Source of the DNA: Hondaea fermentalgiana
Lineage: Eukaryota > Sar > Bigyra > Thraustochytrida > Thraustochytriidae
Direction of reading: 5' to 3'
DNA: 64,000 bases
Assembly (NCBI GenBank): GCA_014084085.1
Contig: NPFB01000005.1
Span: 458,260-522,259 of the forward strand
Part shown: positions 1-11,092 of the stretch, piece after piece
Layout: each line of letters starts with the position of its first letter
Position numbering within the stretch: the stretch's first letter is position 1
The notes under the pieces: model-generated
The model's input: only the letters and a program-made list of their open reading frames with translations
What the model was told of the DNA's origin: nothing
The model's database searches: none
Program-made: the position numbers and the translations under genes

Positions 1-632
1 AGAGCAGCAATGGAGCAAGATTGAAGATAAATTCAATCTGATGCGTTTCATTGCAAGTTGCTCTGACAAGACTCCTTTCATTGCTTATACAAAGACAGTA
101 ACCCGACGCACGACCAAGCTGCTTCATACAGTATGGTCTATAACAAAGCCTTTATAATCGTCGCGCCACGAGCTTCTTACACCCGATGCCTATTGAGCTG
201 GCGGCATGTAAATCTGAATTGATGTTTGACTGTGACTTTCTCTAAATCCTCCCTCCTTTCACCAAGCTTGGTGTGCAACAAAATCTTGTCTCCAGAGCCG
301 TACACGTCGAATACAAAACGAAACTTGATGCTTGCTCTCTCTTTCTCTCTCTCTCTCTCATTCTTTTCCTCCTACCACATCGTTCACCGTGCCGCTTTGC
401 CTCTGCGCAGAACCTCCAGTGAAGCTCTCAGCGTCCTCGTCGTCTTCCTCCATGGCACGGCACATTTTTTATTTTATTTTTTTGCGCCATCATCAATGAT
501 GAGCATCACATCATCACGCCTCCGACCGGACCGGTCGAACAGCAGACCCGAGTTCGTAGGATCCGCCGGCAGCCGGCGGGCGCGGCGTGGGGCGGGGCCA
601 GGGACCAGGACGCCCGCGGAGGGACTGCAACC
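1..632. other. Left-edge intergenic / upstream of RhoGEF
   Basis: No convincing coding region is seen. The stretch contains a CT-rich simple repeat around 337-360 and a T-rich patch near 467-483. It then becomes GC-rich just before the ATG at 633. It probably holds the 5' UTR and promoter of the RhoGEF gene. No TATA element could be identified with confidence. Confidence 0.5.
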
Positions 633-3380
633 ATGCCGTGGAAATGCGAGTATTGCACCTTTGTAAACTACGGGGACTCCGCGGAGGCGTGCGAGATGTG
701 CGGTGTGAAGAAGAAGCCACAGCCGCCTCGGGCCTTGCGGCCACGGCCGCCCGCGCCGGGCGCACTAGAGAGGGATCGCCTGCAGCTGCAAAAACAGCAG
801 CAACAGCAGCAACAACAACAACAACAGCTGCAGCAGCTGCGAGATCAGCAGCAGCAGCAGCAGCAGCAGCAACAACTACAACAACAAGAGGCAGATCAAC
901 AGCAGAATCTGCAGCAGCAGCAGCAACAACAACAACAGTCAAAGCAAGCGAAAAGGAGGTCTGGCCCCGTCGACGAGGCCATCGATGGTCTTTTCCAGGG
1001 CGGCATGGATGAGCGCACTCAACTCCTCGAAGAAATTCTCGAGTCGGAGCGCACCTACGTCGACAGCCTTTGTGTTCTTGTAACGCACTTTCTCCAGCCC
1101 ATCGAGCGAGAAGTTCGGGATGGAAGCAAAATCATCACGGAAAAGAAACTCCAAGGAATCTTTTCAAACGTCTCGCAGCTGCTGCAGCTCAATGTCGAAC
1201 TGCTCCGCGTCATGGAGCTCGAGCTTGCCAACGCCGAGCAATTGCGCAAGAGGGCAAACTCGATTTCCGACACCAATGCCGGTGGCGAGGACGTCGCGCT
1301 TGCCATCACAAAGGCCTTCAAGGAAATCATTCCCTACTTTAAAATGTACTCTTGGTATGTCAACAATTACCCCACCGCCGTCGAGCTGCTCAAGCACGAA
1401 CAGGTCAATAACAAGCTCTTTGCAAAGTACCTCGCCACTCAGCATGCGCACGAAATTTGCCGTGGTCTCGATGTTGGCGCCTATCTCATCATGCCAGTGC
1501 AGCGGCTCTGCAAGTATCCCCTTCTCTTTGGTCGCTTACTCAAGGAAACGCCGCCAGAAAATTCTGACTACGAACACATCAAACAAGTCACCAAGGTCGT
1601 CAACGATATCACAGAGGTTGTTGATCTTGACCGTGACCGCGCCGAGCGCAGCCTGCGTGGCTTTGAAATTGCAAACTTTCTCTCTTTAGAGGCCATCTCG
1701 CGCCGCCTCGAAACCAAATTGCACGTTTTGCAACCAGGTCGTGTCTTCCTAGGAGAGTGGACTTGCATGATCTCTCGCTCCTTATCCAAGCGCCGGTCCG
1801 CAAGCGAACCACAAAAGCAGCGGACCATGTTCCTCTTTTCGGATTCCCTCATCATTGCCAAAAAGGGTTCCAAAGGCTATGAAGCGCGGGTCTGGATGAG
1901 TCTCGACCACGTCCTTCTCGGGGATCTATCGCCATCGAAATCTGCCTCCAGTTCCAAACTGCCGCCAGCAGGTGGAGTGTCCGAGCCGTCGAGTCCGGTG
2001 AGCTCGACGCGATCCGCCTTTAACTGGACGCCCAAGCTCATTGGTTCGGCCAAACGCACTCTTCTGGCCTCACAGAATTCTACATCGTCGACAAGCTCGA
2101 ATCCAATCCCCAGCCTCGGGTCCACCCTGTCTTTGGCGTCTGCTGGCAGCAGTGATAATGGCAGCACCGCGGGCGAAGGTGGACCCGCACGTACATACAC
2201 TTTTTCCATTATTAACGAGTCCAGTATGACTCTCGCGCGCCTTCCATTGGCGCGAAGCCGCTCACGCAAGAGTGGCGTCGAGACTTTTACGTTCTTTTTC
2301 GAAGACGATGCGGAGCGTCGCAAAATACATACAGAGCTAGACAACGCTATCATGGGCCTCCAAGAGACTTCGCGCTCAAGACCACGTCCTCTAAGCACGA
2401 ACAGCGTGAACATTATTGGTGGAGGTGCGTCGAGCATTGCAAACTCCCAGTCCTTTCGCGCACGGCCTCTCAGTGAGGGAAACTTTGCTCGCTTACCTCG
2501 CAAAACACGTTCTCTCTCGCCGCCGCCGGCACACAGCGGCGGTTCCAAGGAAGAACACGATCCATACCAGTCGGCATTCATCACAGATGAAGACAATGAT
2601 GATGACGAAGAAGAAGACGTTCATGTATTTGCTGATGGGGATGAAGCTGAGGACGGCCAAGAAGAGGAAGAGGAGTCCGTCGGTGGCATTGTCCCCACCT
2701 CTCTTGACCTCTCCCACGTACAACAAGAACGTGACCACGACTTTTCCGTCACTGTCGTCGCTCCATCGGGTCCAACGCAGAATGCGGACAACTTTACACG
2801 TCCAGCAAGCGCTGCGGGTAGCCAAACGTACCGCAAGCCTTCATCTCGACCTCCCGCGCCAACGCGGGATGCAGGCGGGGCATCCGTGGCGCGAACGCCG
2901 TCACCGCGCCCTGCTGGTAGTTCAGGCGCTCAGGTCAATAAAAGGGCACAAGGAAAGGCAAGGCCTGTGGCACCTACTCATGCTTCGTACGCGAACAAAG
3001 CACGCCCAGCGCCACCAACAAAGACGACGAGCCTGGCACCCAGCGCAGATCTGCGCGCCATTTCGTCATCCGAATGGGCGTCAGCGCCGAACAACGACGA
3101 AGTACGTCCCGCAACGCCAATCCGACTCACAAGCAGAAGCTCAAGCTCCGCCTCCTCGTCGAGCGGAAGCGCAGTAAATCTTTTTGCATCCAAACCAATC
3201 ACCGTTGTGCAGCGCCCGGCTCCACTCGCTCTCAACCAGACTAGCTCGCTAGCGACTTCGTCATCAGACCGCGACTCTCAAGTCGTGCTCGTTGACAAAT
3301 GGTTCCCCGAAAGCAACAAGAACAGTTCTAGCAAGACGCAAGCGCGGCGTGAGCGGCCACCAGCCCCAGCGGAGAGATAA
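633..3380 (+). CDS. RanBP2-type zinc finger RhoGEF (DH-PH) protein with polyQ tract
   Basis: The product is a 915-residue guanine nucleotide exchange factor, predicted to activate Rho/Rac-family GTPases and so act on actin and cell shape. Residues 1-25 form a RanBP2-type zinc finger (WKCEYC...N...CEMC), which in other proteins binds ubiquitin, RNA or Ran. Residues about 54-102 are almost pure glutamine. The DH domain spans about 128-338; its most conserved helix reads IMPVQRLCKYPLL at about 286-298. A PH domain follows (about 345-580), interrupted by a Ser/Thr/Gly-rich insert near 430-525. The last 330 residues are disordered, with an acidic block near 650-690 and many Ser/Pro/Arg motifs. The ATG at 633 is chosen because the zinc finger begins at once. 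DH and PH are clear; the target GTPase cannot be read from sequence. Confidence 0.9.
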   Translation: MPWKCEYCTFVNYGDSAEACEMCGVKKKPQPPRALRPRPPAPGALERDRLQLQKQQQQQQQQQQQLQQLRDQQQQQQQQQQLQQQEADQQQNLQQQQQQQQQSKQAKRRSGPVDEAIDGLFQGGMDERTQLLEEILESERTYVDSLCVLVTHFLQPIEREVRDGSKIITEKKLQGIFSNVSQLLQLNVELLRVMELELANAEQLRKRANSISDTNAGGEDVALAITKAFKEIIPYFKMYSWYVNNYPTAVELLKHEQVNNKLFAKYLATQHAHEICRGLDVGAYLIMPVQRLCKYPLLFGRLLKETPPENSDYEHIKQVTKVVNDITEVVDLDRDRAERSLRGFEIANFLSLEAISRRLETKLHVLQPGRVFLGEWTCMISRSLSKRRSASEPQKQRTMFLFSDSLIIAKKGSKGYEARVWMSLDHVLLGDLSPSKSASSSKLPPAGGVSEPSSPVSSTRSAFNWTPKLIGSAKRTLLASQNSTSSTSSNPIPSLGSTLSLASAGSSDNGSTAGEGGPARTYTFSIINESSMTLARLPLARSRSRKSGVETFTFFFEDDAERRKIHTELDNAIMGLQETSRSRPRPLSTNSVNIIGGGASSIANSQSFRARPLSEGNFARLPRKTRSLSPPPAHSGGSKEEHDPYQSAFITDEDNDDDEEEDVHVFADGDEAEDGQEEEEESVGGIVPTSLDLSHVQQERDHDFSVTVVAPSGPTQNADNFTRPASAAGSQTYRKPSSRPPAPTRDAGGASVARTPSPRPAGSSGAQVNKRAQGKARPVAPTHASYANKARPAPPTKTTSLAPSADLRAISSSEWASAPNNDEVRPATPIRLTSRSSSSASSSSGSAVNLFASKPITVVQRPAPLALNQTSSLATSSSDRDSQVVLVDKWFPESNKNSSSKTQARRERPPAPAER
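784..940 (+). repeat. CAG/CAA polyglutamine-coding repeat in RhoGEF
   Basis: Interrupted CAG/CAA runs encode about 40 glutamines across residues 52-102 of the RhoGEF. Mixing of CAA and CAG codons suggests the tract is held at the protein level rather than being a young pure-CAG expansion. Confidence 0.9.
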
Positions 3381-3625
3381 AGATCCATGCTAGCGCATCC
3401 TACTTTTCCAAAAGTCAAATTATAACACTAGCTAGTGATGTTCTTTAATGTTTTTAAAATTTTCTTGAGAAAAATGGGACGTTTGGCGCCGGAGGAACAA
3501 GCAGGGAATAGTTTTGAGTGCGGACTGGACTTCCAAAAGATGCTCGCAGTCCTAGCCCGAGAGGCGCGGTTTTCCGTCCACTTCTTTTCAAGGCACGCGA
3601 ACGTAAAGTTGATGAAATACTTTAC

Positions 3626-3756
3626 TCAAGCCTCCTTGACACAATCATCGCCTTCGGGATCCTCCTTGACGGCTTCGCTTGTTGTCTCGCCCGAGGCTTC
3701 TCCTGGAGGCTCGGACGCGGCTGCGCCCGTAGCTTGCGAATGCTCTACGTCGGTAG

Positions 3757-3787
<31 letters not shown>

Positions 3788-5074
3788 AGCCTGCTCCTCG
3801 CGACCCTTGCCTTCATTCTCTTTAACGTGAAAGCCGTGTTTCTTCATGACAGCCTCAATACGCGCCGCGTCCTTGTCCTGCAAACCAGCGGATGCCCTCG
3901 CGGCCTTGCATACAGTTTCAAACTCGACCGCAGGAAGCGTCCCCAAGACCTTGTCCATGCGTTCAAGAATATCCGCACAAAGGCCAGCCAGCATGGGAGC
4001 GACGCCCGCATCAACACCACGAGTCGATAGAGGTGTTCCAAGCACTTTTTTCCACTGCGCGCCGGTCAGACAATTGCCATCAGCGAGCTCGACGACAGCA
4101 TTGCGCAAAAGCTGTGCGGCATGACCCGCGCTTTGAGACGCATGAGACGGAACTGCACCCGCTTCCATGACGGAGCGAAGGCTCTGAAGAATGCCCAATT
4201 CGTCGGCGAACCACGTGTCGTTATGACTGCACGCTTCGAGGAGTCGCGAATGAAGGATGAACAGAAGATTGAGAAGGTCTGTTAAAAGCTCGCCACCGTC
4301 CATCTCTTCTCTTGAGGCAGAGTTGCTTTGACGATGCGAGATGGCACGGTCGACAAAAGCACGGTGCACCTGAAGAAGCTCTTGCACATTGACTTCAACA
4401 AGACGTGCATGCGTGAAGATCTTGTTCAAAATTTGCAGCCCACGAGAGCAGGCCCCAAAGTCCTCTGCCTGACTGACGAGCAAGAGCGTGCGAGAGATGG
4501 CCTCGTTCCAGATCTTTCGGTCTTTCGGAGGCTTATCAAAGGCCCGTACCAAAGAATCGCAGACCACCATGAAAAAGTCCGGTACAATGTCACTTGGCAA
4601 ACGAAGCAAAAAGCGCAGCGCGCCGCCCACATCATCGCCGCCAACCCACAGCTGGCGCACCGCGAGTCGCAAGAGCGCAATGGAAGCCTTCTCGGTGTGG
4701 CAAGAGGCCTGCTCGGCCGAGCGCAGCACCTTGATGAGGTGCAAGCGAGCCATGGGCCACACCAGCGCGAGGCGATGCTCATTAGCGAGACACACTTCCA
4801 TGAGCAGATGCAGACCAAAGAGACGAGACGCTCGGGACGGCGGGGCCAGCATATCCACGCGGATATCCCCGCGAAGGTCCGTGACCTCACCCTCGTCACT
4901 GTAGTTCACGCGAGTGTTCACCAAGAGGTCGTCCTCGGGAGGCAGATGACTTTCTGAACCGCCGTTTGCAACAACAATGCCTCGGACAAGAGCCGTAAGT
5001 GTCTGATCAGAGAGCTCCTTGGACAAGGCACAGAATTGACCGAGCTTGGCCGTCTCCACATGCACCTGTTGTTG

Positions 5075-5122
<48 letters not shown>

Positions 5123-8100
5123 CTCTTGTTTGTGCTGCACGTGCTGCGACTGCGATTGGGCTTGAGGAGATTGCGCGCTAGCGCTCAGCTGAATGCTCTG
5201 GAAAGCAAAGCCTGCCGCACGCTTGACTGTATACAATTCCTCCTCGCGCGCATGCAGCGTGGCCTCTGCCTCGGCGCGAGACTCACCATTAAACCAGCTC
5301 ACCCAGCCCTTGGCTCGCTCAAGCGTCGCGCGGGCAGTCGCCGTGCGCGTCTCGGCGTTTCGAACCCATGCAGAGGCGCTGATGCGATGATACTTTGTAC
5401 GTAGGCTCGGATCCAGAAACACATCACGCGACTCGTGAAGGAGTTCTCGCGGGAGAAGATCGAGGTCAAACAGCCGCATCAAACAATACACAATATAAGG
5501 CCATGCCAAACGCACGACATCAGCATGCTGCAGCACAATCTTGATGACCGAGCTCGTTGCGGTCTGTGCCTTGCTGCTGCGTTCAAGAGCGCGCATTGCA
5601 CCTGCGATGTTGCTCGGCGACCCCTGCACATCGTGGGCGGCATCACGGGCTCGCACGGCGGCGACCTCATCCTCATCTCCGTCGTCCTCCGTGTGCACAT
5701 TCTCTTGTGAGGCGTTCTGTTCGGAGGAGGCGCTGCCTGGCTCCACGCCATCTGCCTCGTCGTCATCATCCTCCATATCCGTGTCCATGCTTTCGGCCGT
5801 TGGGAGCGTAGCCTTTTTCTGCTGCCTTTGCACCGAACGCATCCGGGCCTTCACCGGTGACGCCTGCGCGTAGAGAAGCAGCGTGGTGAACTTGCATACG
5901 TCGACAATGATACGATCAAGAACGCGCACCATCCCAAAGCGCGCAGCGGTCTCTGCACAGTTCATGATGCCCTCGAGCGCCAGCTCGACGGCGCGGGGCT
6001 GTCGCGTTGGGTCGCCCGCATGATATACAACGCTGAGTGCAGCAAAGGCCGGCTTGTGGATGAAAGAAAAGAGTTGCTCGTCATAGAGCCGACAAAAGTT
6101 GCTCTTAGCCGGCACAAGCTTGAGCGGCGCACGCGGCCGCTTCATCAAATCGGCCCAGCGGTCCGAGGTGACCTCGCCCGTGAGTGCATTTCCGTCCGTC
6201 ATGGTGTTTATCTCGCGGGATCGGATCTCATCGTAAATAGACCGCAGCAACGAGAGTGGCATGTCCTGGCCCTTGGACACACTCTCGCCGTAATTGAGAT
6301 TGCTCAAGGTGAACGCGTCAAAGCTCATCTTCTTCTCGGGGCGAATATTCGGGTTGTGCAGATCCGTGTTGAGAAGAATAATGGAGAAACACAGCAAGTA
6401 GCAGCAGTCCGTGGTGGGAAAGTGGCGCGCGTCAACGCATTCTCTGTGCGCGTGCTCGGCAAAGGCCTGCAAGATGCGATCGATCACCTGCGCCTCGCCT
6501 GGCAAGCGGAAACTCTCGAGGAACATGCGCAGAGCCGAGAGAAGGGGCATGTCATCGATCTGAAACGTCTTGACGAACTCGTGGAGGACTCCCACATTTT
6601 TGTCGTGGTAGTCGCCAATATATTCTCCAATCATGCTCTTGTCGAGGCCCTGCGTGTCGCGCAAAAAGGCAGCTAGTTCGGCCGATTGCGGAGGGTCGCT
6701 GACGAACTTGTTCTCTACAAGGGCAGCGACGCCTGACTTGGGTTTGCGGTTGAAAGCAGCCACGCACGATTGCAATCTGCGCTTTGCGCGCTTTGACGCG
6801 ATGAGCGCGTCCGGGTCGTGCATTCGCGCTGTATCGAGCAGAGCTTTGTCTACTGGCAGCTCGCTGGAACGCATGGCGATTGCCTTAACGCCCAAGTGAA
6901 TGCAACGCAAAGACATGAGTTGAAGCGGATCGAGCGCCAGCTTGCGAAGCTGCTTGGGGAAGCTGTGGTTCGACAGGTAAACAAAGAGGTTCTCAAGCAC
7001 ATTGGTCGAGCCGACGCTGCAATCAAAGTTGCAAAAGATGTCCACGGCAACGGTCTGGTCCGCAAAGAGGTCCGTCAGCGTTTCGAGCACAAGCCTGCGT
7101 GCCTCGTTGTCTGTGTTTTTCGGTTTGGCTTCCAAAGCACGCAAAAAGACACTTCCGCAAAAGGATTCCATTTGCACGCGAAGGTGTCGACGCGTGTTGG
7201 AATGCGAGACGAGCACGTGCACGACGCGGAGCGCGCGCGACAGCAAGCTCAGGGGCACGCGAATGCTTGCATGGCCGTGTCGGCCGCTTGCGCCCATGAA
7301 ATCGAGCGCATCGCGGCCGTATTGGGCATCGAGGTCGCGGAAAGTTGACGGAATACGCGCAAACGGCGAGTCGGCCCGCCCCTCGCTCGTCCCTCGACTA
7401 TCGTCGTCGTCGTCGTCGTCGCCATCCTCACCCTCATCATCTTCCTCGTCCTCATCATCGTCCTCGCCATCTCCGCCATCAAAGTCCTCGTCGTCTTCGG
7501 AGTCGTCTTCGACACCGTCGCCATTTTTCCGCGCATCGAGAATCTTGGACACCTCGCCATTGCTGTCAAGCTCCGCCAGGCTCTGGCTGACAGAATCTTG
7601 AACGCCATCCTCCTCGGCAGCCCTCTCGGCAGCAAGCTGCGTGTCACTCGAGGAAGTCTGCTTCTTTGCTCTGCTGTTCCGCTTCCCGCGTCGTTTCTTC
7701 TTCCCCTTGGTGGCATTCGCTGCCGCCGGTGGTGCCGATGAAGCCAGAGGCAAGACCTGAACCATGTCGTGACCCGCAATGTCACTCCCTGAAACGCTGG
7801 CCGTGATAGGCCGACAGGCCGCCTGGCACGTCTGCAGAAGCGCGCGAAAGAGATCGTCGCAGATAAGAGCGTGAATTTCGGGCTGTGAGTCAACGCGAAT
7901 CTCGCCCGTCTCGGCATCGATTGTCGATACGATTGCACTGAGGACGAGGTCCAGCGAGGTCTGCCGCAATTCAGGTTCTTGCCAGCCGGGGCCATTTGGA
8001 TCAATGCGCTTGCATAGGAAGCCAAAGAGTTTCTTGGCCAACTTTTCGTCGCGCTGCTTGGTCTTGAAACTAGCGGAAGGTGCGGCAACACTGTCGTGAA

Positions 8101-8845
8101 CTGCCGATTGCTCGCCATAGAGCGAAGTGAAGAGCGCGCTGACCATGGAGGCAAGTTTGCGCGAGGCAAGTCGTCGCAACATGTCAGCGTTCGTTGAAAC
8201 AACACTGTTCTTGAAGACGGCAACATAGACGGCCTCGACTTCGCGTTTGGAGAGGCTCGCCGCGGCCGGACATGCGAGGCACGCTTCGAGGAGCTCGAGA
8301 GCCCACATGACTGCGATTTCATCGTCGCCGGTTTCTGTCTGGCGAAAGACACAGCCTACAGTGGCTTCCACGACATGGTGCAAGGCGCGCTCCACGCGTT
8401 CCGAGGGCTCCTTGAAGAGATTTAGCGTGACAACGAGACGGTGGACCGAGGAAAGTGCTTCGCTCGTGACCGAAGCTGTCGTACTTGGGCTACGAATGCA
8501 CTCGAGGAGCGGCCGAAGTACCTCCGAGGGATCCAGAACGTCCTCTTCGCGCGCCATTGATGCATACATGCGTAACTTTTCGCGCACATTGCAGGCAGCT
8601 GCTGTAAGAAGGGAAACGTCCTTGCGGAGCTCCTTGAGTGTCATGATGTGGAAAATGTCCAGCATGAGTCCTGGTTCGCGAAGGCAAAAGAGATCACGCG
8701 CACGAAGCGAGGCACCGCTAGCCGAGGTTCCATTGCCGGCCTGCGAGGCTTCTTCGGCACGCGTCAAGGCATAGCCCTCTTGGCGCAATTTGGCAATGAC
8801 GCCCTGGTACTCGCCACACAGGACTGGGATCTCCGGGTGCTGCAT
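3626..8845 (-). CDS. GBF1: GBF1/Gea-type large Arf guanine nucleotide exchange factor (Sec7)
   Basis: The product is a brefeldin-class Arf-GEF of about 1739 residues that would load Arf with GTP at the ER-Golgi interface and start COPI coat assembly. The Sec7 domain lies at about residues 697-880. It contains FRLPGEAQ with the catalytic glutamic finger near residue 783, followed by LLNTDLHNPN. DCB/HUS-type helices lie upstream and HDS-type helices downstream, as in GBF1, Gea and GNOM; human GBF1 is about 1860 residues. Oddities are a long acidic low-complexity block (about nt 7395-7510), a polyQ run (nt 5065-5122) and a second short polyQ near the C terminus (nt 3764-3788). The frame is open to 9064, but ATG 8845 is preferred: it opens with a conserved-looking helix, and a TATA-like element lies 93 nt upstream. 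Choosing GBF1 over BIG/Sec7p rests on length and layout. Confidence 0.9.
5065..5122 (-). repeat. polyQ-coding CAG/CAA tract in Arf-GEF
   Basis: On the coding (minus) strand this is an almost uninterrupted run of CAG then CAA codons giving about 20 glutamines between the Sec7 domain and the C-terminal helices. A shorter pure CAG run at 3764-3788 encodes a second tract. Confidence 0.9.
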
Positions 8846-9878
8846 CGCGTCAATAATCTTGGCGTGCGGTCTAACTCCGCACGACGCCGGATGCAGCGCT
8901 TCTGGGGCTGCGGAGGTCCGCACGTAAACGCTATACCTATATATGTGTTGACGTGGCCGCGGTGAGGGAGCCACGCTTGGGGACTTTTTACTTGCTTGCC
9001 TACCTGCTTGCTTGCTCGCTCGCGCGTGAGCTTTGCTGCCGATAGGTGACGACGAACGTCGCACAAGCCGGGCGTCCGCGTCCTATGAGAGAGCCTAGCG
9101 GGCGCCACGGCTCCGGCGGCAGTGGCGGGCTTGCTTGTGCAGGTTGGGTGTTGACACCTGCCGCCTGCTTGCTCCAGGTCTGCGAGAGAGTCGACGCCCC
9201 CAAACGTACGAGCGACGGGAGGTGCGGAACACGCACACGGCGTGTCCGAGGCTAGGCGATACAGAGGCTCGCCGCGGAGGACAGATGCGCGCGTCGCGGC
9301 CGGCGCGCTGCGCTCCGTGGGAGCGCTCCCGCGGCGAAGAAGAATCGGCTTTGCAAAGTGGAAATCTTCTTCGATCGATAGTTTTTTATTTCTTGTTTCT
9401 CCCGGTTTCTCCGGTTTTCTCTGGAAAAGAGGTCTAAGCAAGTGTCGATGGACCACTTTCAAGTCAATCATCTGATGAGATATCCTTTGATCAGGTCAGG
9501 ATTGGGACCGATCATTTGGCAAGCAAACCTGCTGACAAGCCTTTTGGATATCACTTTGCATGGACCAGCAACGTGTTGAATTTTTCCATTGAAAAAAAGT
9601 TAGAAAGTGCCCCAGGATAATTTCGGCTGAATGAACTCACTCAAGAGTTGAGACAAATGAAAACAAGCAACTCACCATCCTGCTCCGCCCGCCAACCAAT
9701 ACATGAAGCAGCGATAAAAGTTAGACGTTGCTTGATGAAACATACCCCAACCATAGCCCTCTCACCAAAGATGTATAGTAACAGGACTACTTGTTTTTCG
9801 TTCTGAGTAATGTTAGTGCTAAGCCTTGCATTCTGACGACAGACAAGAGCTAGGCAGATAAATCAGGACTCAGGGACT
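8846..9878. other. Intergenic between Arf-GEF 5' end and peroxidase 3' end
   Basis: About 1 kb with no supported gene. The part next to the Arf-GEF is GC-rich with short Gly/Arg-coding chance frames and GCAAG-type micro-repeats near 8990-9030. The part next to the peroxidase (about 9370-9870) is AT-richer and is presumably its 3' UTR and downstream spacer. Confidence 0.5.
8938..8944 (-). promoter_or_regulatory. TATA-like element upstream of the Arf-GEF
   Basis: The minus strand reads ATATATAGG, 93 nt before ATG 8845. Position and sequence fit a TATA box with transcription starting about 30 nt downstream. This would exclude in-frame codons further upstream from the protein. No experimental support is available here. 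Confidence 0.4.
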
Positions 9879-11092
9879 TTAGAGCTTGCTCGGAGGACCG
9901 TACGCAGGCAGCTTGATGCCGCCCGGAACGGCAAAGGTGGCGCCAAGTTCAGAAAGTCGGCGATGCGCATCGGCATAGTCGTTGAAGAAGGCACCCTGGC
10001 TCTCGCCGTAGCGGTCAAAGTGCGGCTTGAAGGACGGGTCGTTGGCAATGATGCTGTCCGTCTCGAGCATCAAGAGGTTGTTGTCGCCATCGCGCTTAAA
10101 GTAGCTGTTGTCAAAGGTCAGCCACTTCTTGGTCCAGCTCTGGCCACCCATCATACCGAGACCCTTGCCGCCGTCGGCGCGCGCGGCGTGCTCCTCGTTC
10201 GAGGTGTAGGGTGTTCCCTTGGATCCGTAGCCAAATTCGGTGGTGCCGCTGCGCTCCTTGAAGGCACGGCCCACGGTGTGCGCGCCGCTGAGTGCGACAA
10301 TGTCTCTGTCCGAAAAGCCCATGCGGTGGAAGACGTCGCGAAGGTGCTGCTTCGAGTCCACGTCGCGAGGGAACGGTGCGTTACCCGCGGGCAGGTTGCC
10401 CTCCTGCGGGCAGTCCTCGGCGTCGAGGCGGCCATAGCGCATGTCGATGCACGGGCCGCCCATGAGGGCGATGGCCTCGGCGCTTGCCATCTGAAGGATA
10501 TCGGCGACAGAGAGCACCGGGTACTTCTTCTTGAAGTTGTCCGCGTAGCGGAGGGCCTTGTCCAGGCCGGCGTTGGCGTCGTGTCCGAGTTCCTCGGACT
10601 TGCGAATGCTGCCATTGGCGCCACCGACGCCAGGCTTGGACACATCAAAGGTGCCGGAGTCATGCCAGGCGGCACGGACCATGATGGGGCCGCAGTTCAT
10701 CTTGTCAATGAACGCGCGCAGCTCCTCGCGGCACTCCAGGAGCGCCTTGGTGTATTCCTAAATACCGGGTGGCAAGACGTCGGAACATCCGAGGCGAAGA
10801 AATGAACAAAGATAATCCAGTTCGGGCGGCATCGATTGTATCATGCATGCGTCAGTCACTGTCACTCCTCTTCGCCCCCCTCGGGCCCCCTCGCAACGTC
10901 CCGCCCTCTTCAGAACATCCTCGTCCCGCCGCGCCGCGTCTGCGTCGTGGCGCTCTCTCGCGCCATCACAGCCATGCCGCCCGTACTTTGCGCACAACAT
11001 CGGACCGACCCTCCATCAACCATGGCAAGCGCGGTCCTCGGCCCCGCGCGCCGCTCGCCGCTCGCTGCACGTACCTGCTCGTCGAAGCCCAT
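9879..11092 (-). CDS. Class I heme peroxidase, ascorbate-peroxidase-like (2 exons)
   Basis: The product reduces H2O2 with a small reductant (ascorbate or cytochrome c), probably in the cytosol since no targeting peptide is evident. Exon 2 (10757-9879) carries the distal site RAAWHDSGT (Arg34, Trp37, His38), the proximal site LSGAHTVGR (His166) and SWTKKWLTFDNSYF with the partner Trp214. The internal Met at 10700 is not the start. Sequence upstream of it, EYTKALLECREELRAFIDK, matches the family's first helix and begins right after a TTTAG acceptor. ATG 11092 starts a tiny exon of six codons (MGFDEQ, 11092-11075) ending CAG|GTACGT, phase 0. Joining them gives 298 residues with a normal APX N terminus. 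The intron is 11074-10758 (317 nt). Ascorbate versus cytochrome c preference cannot be settled. Confidence 0.85.

Noticed and set aside
7249..8352. 367-codon minus-strand frame inside the Arf-GEF
   Set aside because: It is another frame of the same strand within the real gene, with biased Arg/Ser/Thr content and no domain.
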